The translations under genes were made by a program, and so were the position numbers. The notes under the pieces are model-generated. The model ran no database searches. It was given only the letters and a program-made list of their open reading frames with translations, and was not told where the DNA came from. From Candidatus Scybalocola faecigallinarum (lineage in GTDB: Bacteria > Bacillota > Clostridia > Lachnospirales > Lachnospiraceae): 63,696 nt of DNA. The stretch lies in contig DVIT01000025.1 in NCBI GenBank assembly GCA_018711005.1, positions 1 to 63,696 on the forward strand, written 5' to 3'. This document shows, in pieces, positions 43,530 through 51,275 of the stretch; within the stretch, counting starts at the first letter, position 1, and each line of letters begins with the position of its first letter.

Positions 43530-43551
43530 ATTTAGATTTGGTTTAGAACAG
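43530..43551. promoter_or_regulatory. 11-bp direct repeat before the response regulator gene
   Basis: ATTTAGATTTG (43530-43540) followed by GTTTAGAACAG (43541-43551) has the same T-T-T-A-G spacing as the array at 40791-40834, consistent with one regulator binding both. Confidence 0.5.
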
Positions 43552-43593
43552 CGGAAATTGATCGGGATTTTAGGGAAATTTAGGAATATCCTT

Positions 43594-43928
43594 TTACGTC
43601 CGGCGAAAATATCGCGGGTTAAAGCCTTCCACCTGGATGGTCTGCATCATTGCTTTAAAGGTTTCGGTATTAAAAACATCATCCATACAAAAGACTTCGT
43701 AATCCACACCTAAATATGACAAGAAAAGACCTGCTTCTTGTCAGGATATTTCTCTCTTAACGTTTCTATGGCCCGGCTTCCATACCCCATTGAACGGCAT
43801 AACGGATCGATTGCCAGGAAAAACAGGTAGGAAAGATCTTCTTCCGGAGGAAAAGCCTCCTTAACAAGTGCATTGACCTCTTTCCAAAAACGACTGTTTT
43901 TTGTAATGCATTCTGTATTTAATTTCAT
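43594..43928 (-). pseudogene. GNAT family N-acetyltransferase with internal deletions
   Basis: Starting at 43928 (GGGGAGG) the frame gives FWKEVNALVKEAFPPEEDLS and LFFLAIDPLCRSMGYGSRAI, which holds the acetyl-CoA motif but joins regions normally about 35 residues apart. After REKYPDKKQV the frame is lost; another frame reads YLGVDYEVFCMDDVFNTETF and EGFNPRYFRR to a stop at 43594. At least two deletions have hit the gene. Confidence 0.82.
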
Positions 43929-43953
43929 AAGTACCTCCCCAAAATATGGATAG

Positions 43954-44643
43954 TTATAGCATTTTTAATAATCCATTTTCAAAATAATAAATATTTTCCA
44001 TTTTATATCCATATACCGATCCCGGCTTTGAAATGTGTGGTTCAAATGTAAAATACGCAATATCACTAAGTTTATTTTTATTGCCCTTTTCAATGTATAT
44101 GCGGTCATCACTTTTTTTCTCAATAGAATGACCCAAATTGCCGAGAAAATCAAGATTAATGAAACCTTCGGATATGATCATCGCATTCATATGGTAAAAT
44201 AAATCTTCAAATGTTGTATTCTCATTAATATAATCCGATAATTCCCTATGAAGCTTCTGCTCCATTAATAAACCTTCTTGCCATTCCTTATTGCGAATAC
44301 TGTCAATCTCATTAACAACCTTTCCATCCTCGATAATAATCGTTCTGGCATAGTCTCCCCATATATTCTTCCATTGGGGACTAAGATCAATAGTCACAAT
44401 ATCATTTTTCTGTATAAGTTTATCCGCAGTCTTATAAATTTTCCCCGAAATAGAAATTGCTGTTTTATCACCCGAAAAAATGAATGCTCCAATGTCCCAG
44501 TACCAGAAAGAATCTGCCCCTAATTCCAACATTTTTTCCTCGCATTGTCGCCTTACTTCTTCCAGTTTCATTCCCGGCCTAATAGCGCCTTTGATAAATT
44601 CTATTGTCTGTTTCCCAATTAACTGTACTTCTTTATAGTTCAT
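43954..44643 (-). CDS. M24 family metallopeptidase
   Basis: A pita-bread-fold protein of 229 residues. The metal ligands of methionine aminopeptidase/prolidase relatives are visible: Asp in VTIDLSPQW, Asp in WGDYARTI, His in GNLGHSIE, Glu in FTFEPHIS, and a final Glu in MENIYYFEN. The N-terminal helix region is short. Substrate unknown, could hydrolyse Xaa-Pro or creatine-like bonds. Its promoter carries a large inverted repeat. Confidence 0.8.
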   Translation of the reverse strand: MNYKEVQLIGKQTIEFIKGAIRPGMKLEEVRRQCEEKMLELGADSFWYWDIGAFIFSGDKTAISISGKIYKTADKLIQKNDIVTIDLSPQWKNIWGDYARTIIIEDGKVVNEIDSIRNKEWQEGLLMEQKLHRELSDYINENTTFEDLFYHMNAMIISEGFINLDFLGNLGHSIEKKSDDRIYIEKGNKNKLSDIAYFTFEPHISKPGSVYGYKMENIYYFENGLLKML

Positions 44644-44723
44644 ATGGCCTCCTCCTATGTATAAGCGTAGCGTTTAGTATAAAATACTGTCTGGATTTTA
44701 TAGCTTCTTATCTCTATTATAAG

Positions 44724-44769
44724 ATATGTAGATGATCTACGTAAGCACATATGTAGATCATCTACATAT
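44724..44769. promoter_or_regulatory. 17-bp inverted repeat over the M24 promoter
   Basis: ATATGTAGATGATCTAC (44724-44740) recurs inverted at 44753-44769 with a 12-base spacer. Each arm contains a near-palindrome GTAGATGATCTAC/GTAGATCATCTAC, so two dimers could bind. A minus-strand TATAAT lies just downstream (about 44713-44718), so binding would cover the -35 zone. Confidence 0.7.
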
Positions 44770-44799
44770 AAAAATTTTTTTATGTGAACAATGGATCCG

Positions 44800-44970
44800 T
44801 TATTTTTCCGCCACAAACAGCAGATGATTGGATGCGCCAAGATGTTCCGGATGTTCGTTAAACTAAGAAAAACGGCGGTAAACCTCCTGCACCAATTCTG
44901 TGTCATTTTCAAAGAAGAACCCTTCCGTAAAATAAGCCCGATACATAATGCTCATCTCTGAATTTCCCGT
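44800..44970 (-). pseudogene. C-terminal remnant of an unidentified protein
   Basis: In the frame not used by the GNAT remnant, the minus strand reads MSIMYRAYFTEGFFFENDTE, LVQEVYRRF, a TAG, then FNEHPEHLGASNHLLFVAEK and a TAA at 44802-44800. The last part resembles the end of some small methyltransferases, though I cannot name it safely. An in-frame stop and the missing 5' end make it a relic. Confidence 0.5.
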
Positions 44971-45334
44971 CCGCTTTAACAGCTTCAGGCATCAGGCCCT
45001 GGCCCCAGTATTCCTTGGACAATACATATCCGATTTCCCGGCCGGACATATGGGAAAGCTCCGGAAAATATGCTTCATTATATTCCTCAATTCCCAGAGA
45101 ACCAATAACCTTGCCCTGATATTCCAATGCAAAACCATTTTTCCTTGCAATAAAGTCATCCAGGATCTGCCTGGATTCCTCAAGATTCTTATGCGGTGAC
45201 CATCCGGCCATTTGACCTACGCCGTCAACGCTGGCATAAGCATAGAAATCCTGCAGATCTGTTACCCTCCATGGGCGCAAGATCAATCGCTGTGTTTTTA
45301 ATGTTACAGTACTAATGTCAATCGGTGCATTCAT
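44909..45334 (-). pseudogene. GNAT family N-acetyltransferase (RimJ-like), C-terminus lost
   Basis: The first 110 residues (TVTLKTQRLILRPWRVTDLQ, GREIGYVLSKEYWGQGLMPE) are a normal RimJ/RimL-type acetyltransferase. After EAVKA the sequence departs (DGKFRDEHYVSGLFYGRVLL), where relatives continue with 45-50 residues including N-x-x-S and the Y/CGF end. The deletion joins it to the remnant of another gene. Start at 45334 (MNAPIDISTV) has GGGAGG. Confidence 0.75.
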
Positions 45335-45351
45335 TTTCTTTCCTCCCAAAA

Positions 45352-45396
45352 TAAAAAGGCAGTGCAAGCCAAACATTTCGTTTTAGCCTACACTGC
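45352..45396 (-). terminator. rho-independent terminator of the small peptide gene
   Basis: On the minus strand GCAGTGTAGGCTAAAA (45396-45381) pairs with a matching segment ending GCACTGCC (45375-45359) allowing three mismatches, followed by TTTTTAT. It lies about 35 bases past the peptide stop and ahead of the GNAT gene's ribosome site. Confidence 0.72.
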
Positions 45397-45429
45397 ATCT
45401 TTTCCTCTGAAAACCGTTTGCGGATCATC

Positions 45430-45528
45430 TTAAAAAGAGCATGACAATGTAAGCCCGATATTGTGCATCATCATTGCATTATCGGACTGGTCATTATTAA
45501 TATTACATACGTAACTGAAACCGAACAT
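45430..45528 (-). CDS. 32-residue peptide of unknown function
   Basis: The frame begins MFGFSYVCNINNDQSDNAMM and ends IGLTLSCSF. AGGAGGG stands six bases before the ATG; a promoter TTGATT-17-TATTAT is about 20 bases further up, and a terminator follows. The unit promoter, ribosome site, short frame, terminator is complete, which argues for a real gene. Two Cys (residues 8 and 30) are present. It could be a signalling, leader or toxin-type peptide; no homologue is recalled. An ATG two codons earlier is too close to the site. Confidence 0.5.
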   Translation of the reverse strand: MFGFSYVCNINNDQSDNAMMMHNIGLTLSCSF

Positions 45529-45555
45529 TGTCATCCCTCCTGGTAAATTTTTATT

Positions 45556-45584
45556 ATAATAATCCTATTAGTCTGCAAAATCAA
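45556..45584 (-). promoter_or_regulatory. promoter of the small peptide gene
   Basis: TTGATT (45584-45579) and TATTAT (45561-45556) are 17 bases apart on the minus strand. A second -10-like TATAAT overlaps it. The start of transcription would be about 15 bases before AGGAGGG. Confidence 0.55.
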
Positions 45585-45658
45585 GGGTTTTCTTGCTCGG
45601 GAGTTAACTTATTTCTTCAGTCTCGACAGAGGTTCCTTCCATTCCATAATGCATCCCC

Positions 45659-46885
45659 TCAGTTTTCCACCTGATGTCTCACAAATAAATGCGTTGTCAC
45701 AGGAATCGTACATATTGAAGCCACAACGGCAAAGGTGATGGCAATATATTGATATGGAATGACAGCGCCGGCCAGGTAGAAAAGGTCAAAACCCTGCCAG
45801 ATCCTCTCTCCCATCATCATCCGTGAGGGGAGAAAGTTATAAATCATTTGAACGGCATAATTGCCGGTAAAACCAAAATCAAATACAGGAAACAGAAGGA
45901 TCACAGCGCCAATAATGATGCTGACAAACTGATTTTTGGAGATTGAAGAAACCAGCATCAGTATAAACACAAAAAACAGCGTGCCAAGCAGGCTTGTGAA
46001 AATTGCCGCCACTGTTGCAATTCCCTGATTCCAGGGGAAAGGGGCCACCGTTGAGATCCAATCCTGCCAAAATGCCTCCCATCCGGCCGTTCCGTACAGG
46101 CAAAAAATAACGGCCACGTTCAAAACAGTTATAATACTCCAAAGGATAACCCCGGTCCACAGTCCGGCCGCCAGTTTTCCATGTGCCAGCCGCTTTTTCC
46201 CATTTTTGGATGTGAGTAACAGAGCATCTGTCCGCCGGGAATACTCGGAAGAAAAAATCGGAGCCAGAGCAACTAAAACAACCAGTCCTAATGTATACGG
46301 ATATACGGTCATTATTTTTCTGATATTCCCATATCCAAAATCATAATTATAATTAGCAACATATTCGTTTGCCAGGTAAGTATATCGTTCCAGAGTATAG
46401 TCAGCAAAGGCTTCGCCTTTCTCGCCGGGGTAAGTATCGCCATAATACTGAGCCATCTGCTCGCCAAAATCCATAGCGTATTTATAGAAATTAGCGGCAA
46501 CAGTTACATCCTCGTATTTTTCATGCGCCGTTACTCCGGCTTCATTTAAAAATAATGCCCCGTTATCTCGAACAGTTTCTTCCGTGTATCCCCATTCATT
46601 TACATATTGTTGTATGATCGATTCTGCTTCTTCTTCGCTGACCTGATATTTAGGATCCGTAAGGATCTGGTCGGCTTCCTGCTGGTAGCGCTGGCTCCAT
46701 TCCGGGGTTATAGGGCCGGCAAAATAAGCGTACCGATCTTTCAGTTCTTGTATATCCGTGCTAAGCACAGGAGCAGCACTGCCGGAAATGATCTGAACAA
46801 TATTGACGGCAATGGCTATGACCAGCGCGATCCAGACAATCGGGCCTTTAAAAACTTTTTTCATCTCACATAAAATCAATTTCAT
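45659..46885 (-). CDS. ABC transporter permease (ABC-2 type), paralogue of the 25.3-kb permease
   Basis: Same plan as the permease at 25337: MKKVFKGPIVWIALVIAIAV at the N-terminus, a long outer loop (residues ~45-190), then spans including GLVVLVALAPIFSSEYSRRT, whose EYSRRTDALLLTSKNGKKR matches the EYQAGTDAMLLSGKYGKTR stretch of the other. The gene overlaps the ATPase gene by four bases and ends the ECF operon. Confidence 0.87.
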   Translation of the reverse strand: MKLILCEMKKVFKGPIVWIALVIAIAVNIVQIISGSAAPVLSTDIQELKDRYAYFAGPITPEWSQRYQQEADQILTDPKYQVSEEEAESIIQQYVNEWGYTEETVRDNGALFLNEAGVTAHEKYEDVTVAANFYKYAMDFGEQMAQYYGDTYPGEKGEAFADYTLERYTYLANEYVANYNYDFGYGNIRKIMTVYPYTLGLVVLVALAPIFSSEYSRRTDALLLTSKNGKKRLAHGKLAAGLWTGVILWSIITVLNVAVIFCLYGTAGWEAFWQDWISTVAPFPWNQGIATVAAIFTSLLGTLFFVFILMLVSSISKNQFVSIIIGAVILLFPVFDFGFTGNYAVQMIYNFLPSRMMMGERIWQGFDLFYLAGAVIPYQYIAITFAVVASICTIPVTTHLFVRHQVEN

Positions 46886-47751
46886 TGTTCTACCTCACGA
46901 AAATAATATAAATATAAATCCTCAAGATTGGGGTCTGCCGGGATAGCGTTTTCAAATGGCTTTGCTTGTGATACAATACGCATTTCCACCATGTCCTCCA
47001 TGTGACGCAGACTGCTTACAACATACATTGCAGAAACCTCATCAACATCTTCCGGCTGTATATAACAGGTCCAGACCATTCCCTGTATAGGATCACAAAT
47101 ATGGTCTCTGTCCCCCTGGAGCGCCAGTGCTCCATTTTTCATGATCATGATTTGATCCGCAATGTACTCAACATCAGAAACAATATGTGTAGATAAAAGC
47201 ACAATACGGTCTGCTGACAAATTGCTGATAATATTTCTAAATTTTGCCCGTTCTTTAGGATCAAGCCCGGCGGTCGGTTCATCTAAAACAAGAATTTTAG
47301 GATCGTTAATAAGCGCCTGAGCAATCCCGATCCGCTGCCGCATTCCCCCGGAATAGGTCTTTAGCTTTTTCCGACGCACCGAATACAGCCCTGTCAGCTC
47401 CAAAAGCTCACGGCATCGCTCCTGTGCCGTAAAACGCGGCAATCCCTTTAAGGCCGCAAAGTACATCATAAAATCCCAGCCGGTAAAATTGGGATAATAG
47501 CCAAAGCTCTGGGGCAGATAGCCAAGGATCTGGCGGTATTCTTCTCCCAGAGATTTAATAGGAATGCCGTCAAGGGAAATCTCTCCCCTGGACGGGCGCA
47601 AAATGTCGCAGATCATACGCAAAAGTGTTGTTTTTCCGGCGCCGTTGGCCCCCAGCAGCGCATAAACTCCATCCGTTATCACTGCTGAAAAATCATTAAC
47701 TGCAATTTTATTGCCATATTGCTTTGTAATATGATCAATCAGTAATTCCAC
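46882..47751 (-). CDS. ABC transporter ATP-binding protein, paralogue of the 26.6-kb ATPase
   Basis: Walker A GANGAGKTT, TYSGGMRQRIGIAQ, ILVLDEPTAGLDP and LLSTHIVSD are intact; the C-terminal part ends NLEDLYLYYFREVE, as the other ends NLEDLFLYYFGQEA. The GTG at 47751 (protein VELLIDHITK) follows AGGGGGT; ten codons upstream are open but lack a site. It overlaps the membrane gene by 13 bases. Confidence 0.9.
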   Translation of the reverse strand: MELLIDHITKQYGNKIAVNDFSAVITDGVYALLGANGAGKTTLLRMICDILRPSRGEISLDGIPIKSLGEEYRQILGYLPQSFGYYPNFTGWDFMMYFAALKGLPRFTAQERCRELLELTGLYSVRRKKLKTYSGGMRQRIGIAQALINDPKILVLDEPTAGLDPKERAKFRNIISNLSADRIVLLSTHIVSDVEYIADQIMIMKNGALALQGDRDHICDPIQGMVWTCYIQPEDVDEVSAMYVVSSLRHMEDMVEMRIVSQAKPFENAIPADPNLEDLYLYYFREVEQ

Positions 47752-48494
47752 AGCACTACCCCCTGTCTTTTTGAAATACATAAAATCTCATGAATACACT
47801 GTCCGATTAAGATGAGCGAAGTAAGGACAAATATAATACTCCATGCGGTTACGTTAAACTGCACACTAAGAGTTATACCTGATGATACCCCGTAAACGAA
47901 AAACGTAGTTAAAACAGAACATGACAAAACCGAAAGTCTCCCGCAGATCCTGAACAGCCGGAACAGTAAAAAATTCAAAATGTAAATAACATTTACCGGA
48001 ACCAGACCGAAAAGGATCACATGCCAAAACCGCAGCCCCCATCCTACGGACAAGATCGTGGAAAAAAGTGTGATCATAGAAATATTGACAAACCCTATGA
48101 TCATCAGCCGCATTGAAAAAACGGAAGCACTGCTGTTTTTGCAGGTCATTTCAATTTCCAATACACCGCAGGAAATATCCTTAAAAAACTCTGGAACGGC
48201 AAAAACAGCCGTCAGAGACGCCAGTAAGAGCATTGTATTGACCGCAGTCTCATAGCTCATATCCTGTGCAGTAAATGCCGCAAAAATAAGCAGGATTAAA
48301 GCCCCAAACTGGGCCAGCCAAAGTAAGGGCGAAATGTAATGGAGCTGGTCAAGAAACAATTTTGACAGGGCTGTTTTTTGCGGAATATGAGAATCCATAT
48401 ACTGCTGGCCCCGGAAAATCGTTTTTTCTATATTCCCCTTTGGCGGATCAGGAATAACATCAGATTTTAACACCGGATCAAAATATTTTTTCAA
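47739..48494 (-). CDS. membrane protein in the ECF operon, possible anti-sigma factor
   Basis: The first 60 residues are soluble (VLKSDVIPDPPKGNIEKTIF), then six spans follow (LLWLAQFGALILLIFAAFTA and others). Overlap with the sigma gene by four bases (ATGA) and the soluble N-terminus fit a membrane regulator of the sigma factor, but the usual zinc-binding anti-sigma motif is absent. It could be a membrane component of the ABC exporter. No named family recognised. Confidence 0.6.
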   Translation of the reverse strand: MKKYFDPVLKSDVIPDPPKGNIEKTIFRGQQYMDSHIPQKTALSKLFLDQLHYISPLLWLAQFGALILLIFAAFTAQDMSYETAVNTMLLLASLTAVFAVPEFFKDISCGVLEIEMTCKNSSASVFSMRLMIIGFVNISMITLFSTILSVGWGLRFWHVILFGLVPVNVIYILNFLLFRLFRICGRLSVLSCSVLTTFFVYGVSSGITLSVQFNVTAWSIIFVLTSLILIGQCIHEILCISKRQGVVLWNY

Positions 48495-49033
48495 AAATAT
48501 TCACCTTCCTTTTGATATATTTTTCTTAATTTATCAATCCCTTGTTTCATGCGGGATTTAACAGTTGATACCGGAACACCTGTGATCACAGAAATATCTT
48601 TGATCTTTAAGCCATGATAATAGTGCAGGATCAGGGCATTTTTCTGAATATCCGGCAAAGACAGCAGATGCCCATAGAGCGTTTCATTTTCTTCCTCCTG
48701 AATAAAATCTTCATCCGGCGGACTTTGAACAGCCTCCACCAGCTCTCCATCGATTTCTGTTACATACAATTTCTTCTTTCGCAAATAGTCTGTGCAGGTA
48801 TTTACGGCAATCGTAAACAGATAATTGACAAATTTCCCGGTCCTTGAGTAATTGTATATAGCGGCGATAAGCTTTGTAAAAACGTCCTGCGTTAAATCTG
48901 CAGCAATCTCTTTATCTCCCGTCCTGCGGTAGCAATAAGCAAAGATATTTTTATAATACTTGCGAACCAGGCAGTCAAAGGCCTTTTTATCCCCGGCCTT
49001 AATGCACTTTATAAGTTTGTGATCTTCCGTCAT
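48491..49033 (-). CDS. ECF-type RNA polymerase sigma factor
   Basis: Region 2 (FDCLVRKYYKNIFAYCYRRT, EIAADLTQDVFTKL) recognises the -10; region 4 (LPDIQKNALILHYYHGLKIK, DISVITGVPVSTVKSRMKQG) the -35. No region 1.1 or 3, so it is an extracytoplasmic-function type of 180 residues. It heads the operon sigma, membrane protein, ABC ATPase, ABC permease and probably drives it when released. GGAGGCGGAA precedes the ATG. Confidence 0.92.
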   Translation of the reverse strand: MTEDHKLIKCIKAGDKKAFDCLVRKYYKNIFAYCYRRTGDKEIAADLTQDVFTKLIAAIYNYSRTGKFVNYLFTIAVNTCTDYLRKKKLYVTEIDGELVEAVQSPPDEDFIQEEENETLYGHLLSLPDIQKNALILHYYHGLKIKDISVITGVPVSTVKSRMKQGIDKLRKIYQKEGEYF

Positions 49034-49118
49034 TTCCGCCTCCCATCCGTAATTTTTTTCTTTCTACTAAGTATAAACGCACATAGGCAAAAAAAGTTTT
49101 AATTTTACACAAAAATAA

Positions 49119-49155
49119 GCCGCCAAAAAGGAAGCTGATTTTCCTTTTTGGCGGC
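49119..49155 (-). terminator. rho-independent terminator of the aldo/keto reductase gene
   Basis: GCCGCCAAAAAGGAA (49119-49133) pairs perfectly with TTCCTTTTTGGCGGC (49141-49155). On the minus strand TTATTTTTG follows. It lies 42 bases past the reductase stop and also marks the upstream border of the ECF operon. Confidence 0.88.
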
Positions 49156-49196
49156 CCTTATTATAGCACAAAACGTAACTGTTATTTATATTATAT

Positions 49197-50201
49197 TTAT
49201 GGCTGACGCCGGCCAAACCCTTTCTGTTCTGTTTCTACATGCCCACGATGTCCGTGGATCTGGCAGGCGTTTAAGGCTGCTTCTAACTGCTCAAATTCTG
49301 CGTCGGTCAGAGTCACTTCCCACGCACCGAGATTTTCCAGGATCCTTTCCCTGTTTTTAGAACCTGGGATGGGTACCACATTGGGATATTTGTGGAGCAT
49401 CCATGCCAGAGATATTTGGGCGCTGGAAGCGCCTTTTTCAGCGGCATAATGATTTAAAATGTCCAAAACCGGCTGATTTGCCGCAATATTTTCCCGGGAA
49501 AGCTGGGGTACCCAGTTTCTTACATCATCCACCAGAGAAAATTGTGTGTCAACAGTGATCTTTCCTGATAAAAATCCGCTGGCAATGGGTGAAAACGGCA
49601 CCACGCCGATCCCCTGCTCCACACAGTAAGGGAAAATATCTGTTTCGCAGTCTCTTTCCAGCATATTATAAAGATTCTGAACCGCAGAAACCGGCGTTAT
49701 TTTATCTGCCGCTTTAAGCGTTTCGCCGGAAACCTGGGACAGTCCCCAGCCGCGGATGAGCCCCTCAGAAATCAGACGCCCCATAGCCTGAGCCACATCT
49801 TCCACAGGAACAAGGGTATTTACCCGGTGCAGATAGTACAGATCAATATAGTCTGTGCGCAGATTTTTCATAGAATTTTCCAGGTGTTTCCGTATAATAT
49901 CATAAACGGCACCGCCGTTTTCCACTTCCTCATTGCGAAAATGAAATTTTGTTGCCAGTACAATGTCTTTTCTAAAGTCTGCGACCGCTTCGCCAACAAT
50001 CTGCTCGTTGTGGCCCGGATAATACAGCACATCGCCGTAAACCTCTGCAGTGTCAAAAAATGTGCAGCCATAAGCATAAGCTTCCTGTATCGCCCGGATA
50101 CTGTATTCCCTTTCCGGGATCTTCCCATAGCCATGGGAAAATCCCATACAGCCCATACCGATTTCTGACACTTCCATTTGCCTGAGATAACGTTTATTCA
50201 T
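49197..50201 (-). CDS. aldo/keto reductase
   Basis: Catalytic set FFDTAEVYG (Asp, Tyr), VLATKFHF (Lys), DLYYLHRV (His) of the AKR superfamily; PIPGSKNRERILEN near the end binds NADP. The MEVSEIGMGCMGFSHGYGK start is like YajO/Tas-type clostridial reductases. The ATG at 50201 fits AAGGGG at ten bases better than the TTG at 50210. It is divergent from a LysR gene, a common control arrangement. Confidence 0.92.
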   Translation of the reverse strand: MNKRYLRQMEVSEIGMGCMGFSHGYGKIPEREYSIRAIQEAYAYGCTFFDTAEVYGDVLYYPGHNEQIVGEAVADFRKDIVLATKFHFRNEEVENGGAVYDIIRKHLENSMKNLRTDYIDLYYLHRVNTLVPVEDVAQAMGRLISEGLIRGWGLSQVSGETLKAADKITPVSAVQNLYNMLERDCETDIFPYCVEQGIGVVPFSPIASGFLSGKITVDTQFSLVDDVRNWVPQLSRENIAANQPVLDILNHYAAEKGASSAQISLAWMLHKYPNVVPIPGSKNRERILENLGAWEVTLTDAEFEQLEAALNACQIHGHRGHVETEQKGFGRRQP

Positions 50202-50324
50202 TTTTCTCAATCCCCTTTATGATTACATATCTTTTATGCTATAATACCTTATAAATACAGTTAAATACAGTACATTTTATTTAATCAAGTATAAATTTAA
50301 TTTATGATTTTAGGAGGGATGACT

Positions 50325-51188
50325 ATGGAACTGACCCAGCTGAAGCAATTTAAGGCCGTTGCCCGGAAAAACTCCATCTCCCTGGCAGCCAAAGAGCTTC
50401 ACATTTCCCAGCCAGCGCTGAGTACGGCCATAAAAAAACTGGAACAGGAGTTTGACCTGCCCCTATTTGACCATGCCGGCAATAAGATCCAGCTAAATGA
50501 AGCTGGAAAAATCGCCCTGAAATATGTAAATACGATCCTGGAGCAAAGTGATGAAATGAAAAATGAACTGGACCGCTATGCCCGGCGGAACGGAAAGATC
50601 CGTCTTGGATTTTGCGATCAGGGGCCTATGTGGTACTGCGTCCCTAAATTATTTATGGTCAGTGACCGCCTGGACTACGAATATTACACCATGCCTGTGG
50701 ATGAATGCGGCTTCCTTCGCAGCGGCAGGTACCATATCCTTGTTTCATCCAGGCACCTGGATGGAGCGGATATTATCAGCCAGCCTTTGATCCTTGAGCG
50801 GAAATATCTGTCGGTGGCCCCGGGCCATCCTCTTTCCAAAGAAAAAAGTCTTTCTGCCAAAGATCCCAAGATCCATGCGATCCTGCTATTCGTCCTTCAC
50901 GGTACCTTTGACCGGCAGCAGGCGCCGTTCTGGGATGCTTTAAAGGATCAGATCACTATTACGGAAACAACGGATTATTTTTTATTTAGCCAAATGCTTA
51001 AAAATCCGGAAATCGTTACAACAACCACAGAGATCGTAAGACACTACCGAAACGACGGAGCGGACCGTGTCCTGATTCCCCTGACAGACCCGGAGCTGAC
51101 GATCCACTATCATATATCTTATTTAAAATCCGAAAAAAAAAGACTGAAAGAAATGATTACCTTAATCCAACACAGCGCCGTGCTGTAG
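50325..51188 (+). CDS. LysR family transcriptional regulator
   Basis: MELTQLKQFKAVARKNSISL and ISQPALSTAIKKLEQEFDLP form the LysR winged helix. The rest is a periplasmic-binding-like sensor domain, somewhat divergent (FLRSGRYHILVSSRHLDGAD). The ATG at 50325 has AGGAGGG; the open frame goes seven codons further. It probably controls the divergent aldo/keto reductase. Confidence 0.93.
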   Translation: MELTQLKQFKAVARKNSISLAAKELHISQPALSTAIKKLEQEFDLPLFDHAGNKIQLNEAGKIALKYVNTILEQSDEMKNELDRYARRNGKIRLGFCDQGPMWYCVPKLFMVSDRLDYEYYTMPVDECGFLRSGRYHILVSSRHLDGADIISQPLILERKYLSVAPGHPLSKEKSLSAKDPKIHAILLFVLHGTFDRQQAPFWDALKDQITITETTDYFLFSQMLKNPEIVTTTTEIVRHYRNDGADRVLIPLTDPELTIHYHISYLKSEKKRLKEMITLIQHSAVL

Positions 51189-51206
51189 CTTCCGACGCTG
51201 TGTTGG
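51167..51206 (+). terminator. hairpin at the LysR stop codon
   Basis: CCAACACAGCG (51167-51177) pairs with CGCTGTGTTGG (51196-51206), straddling the stop at 51186-51188. No clear T-run follows, so termination is probable but not certain. Confidence 0.5.
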
Positions 51207-51275
51207 ATCCTATATATAATGATGTTGAAGTCAAATTAAAATTCTGCCGCTTTACGCCACGGGTTACACCACCAT

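Noticed and set aside
43954-44153. Short alternative frame within the M24 gene end
   Set aside because: Shadow of the peptidase gene.
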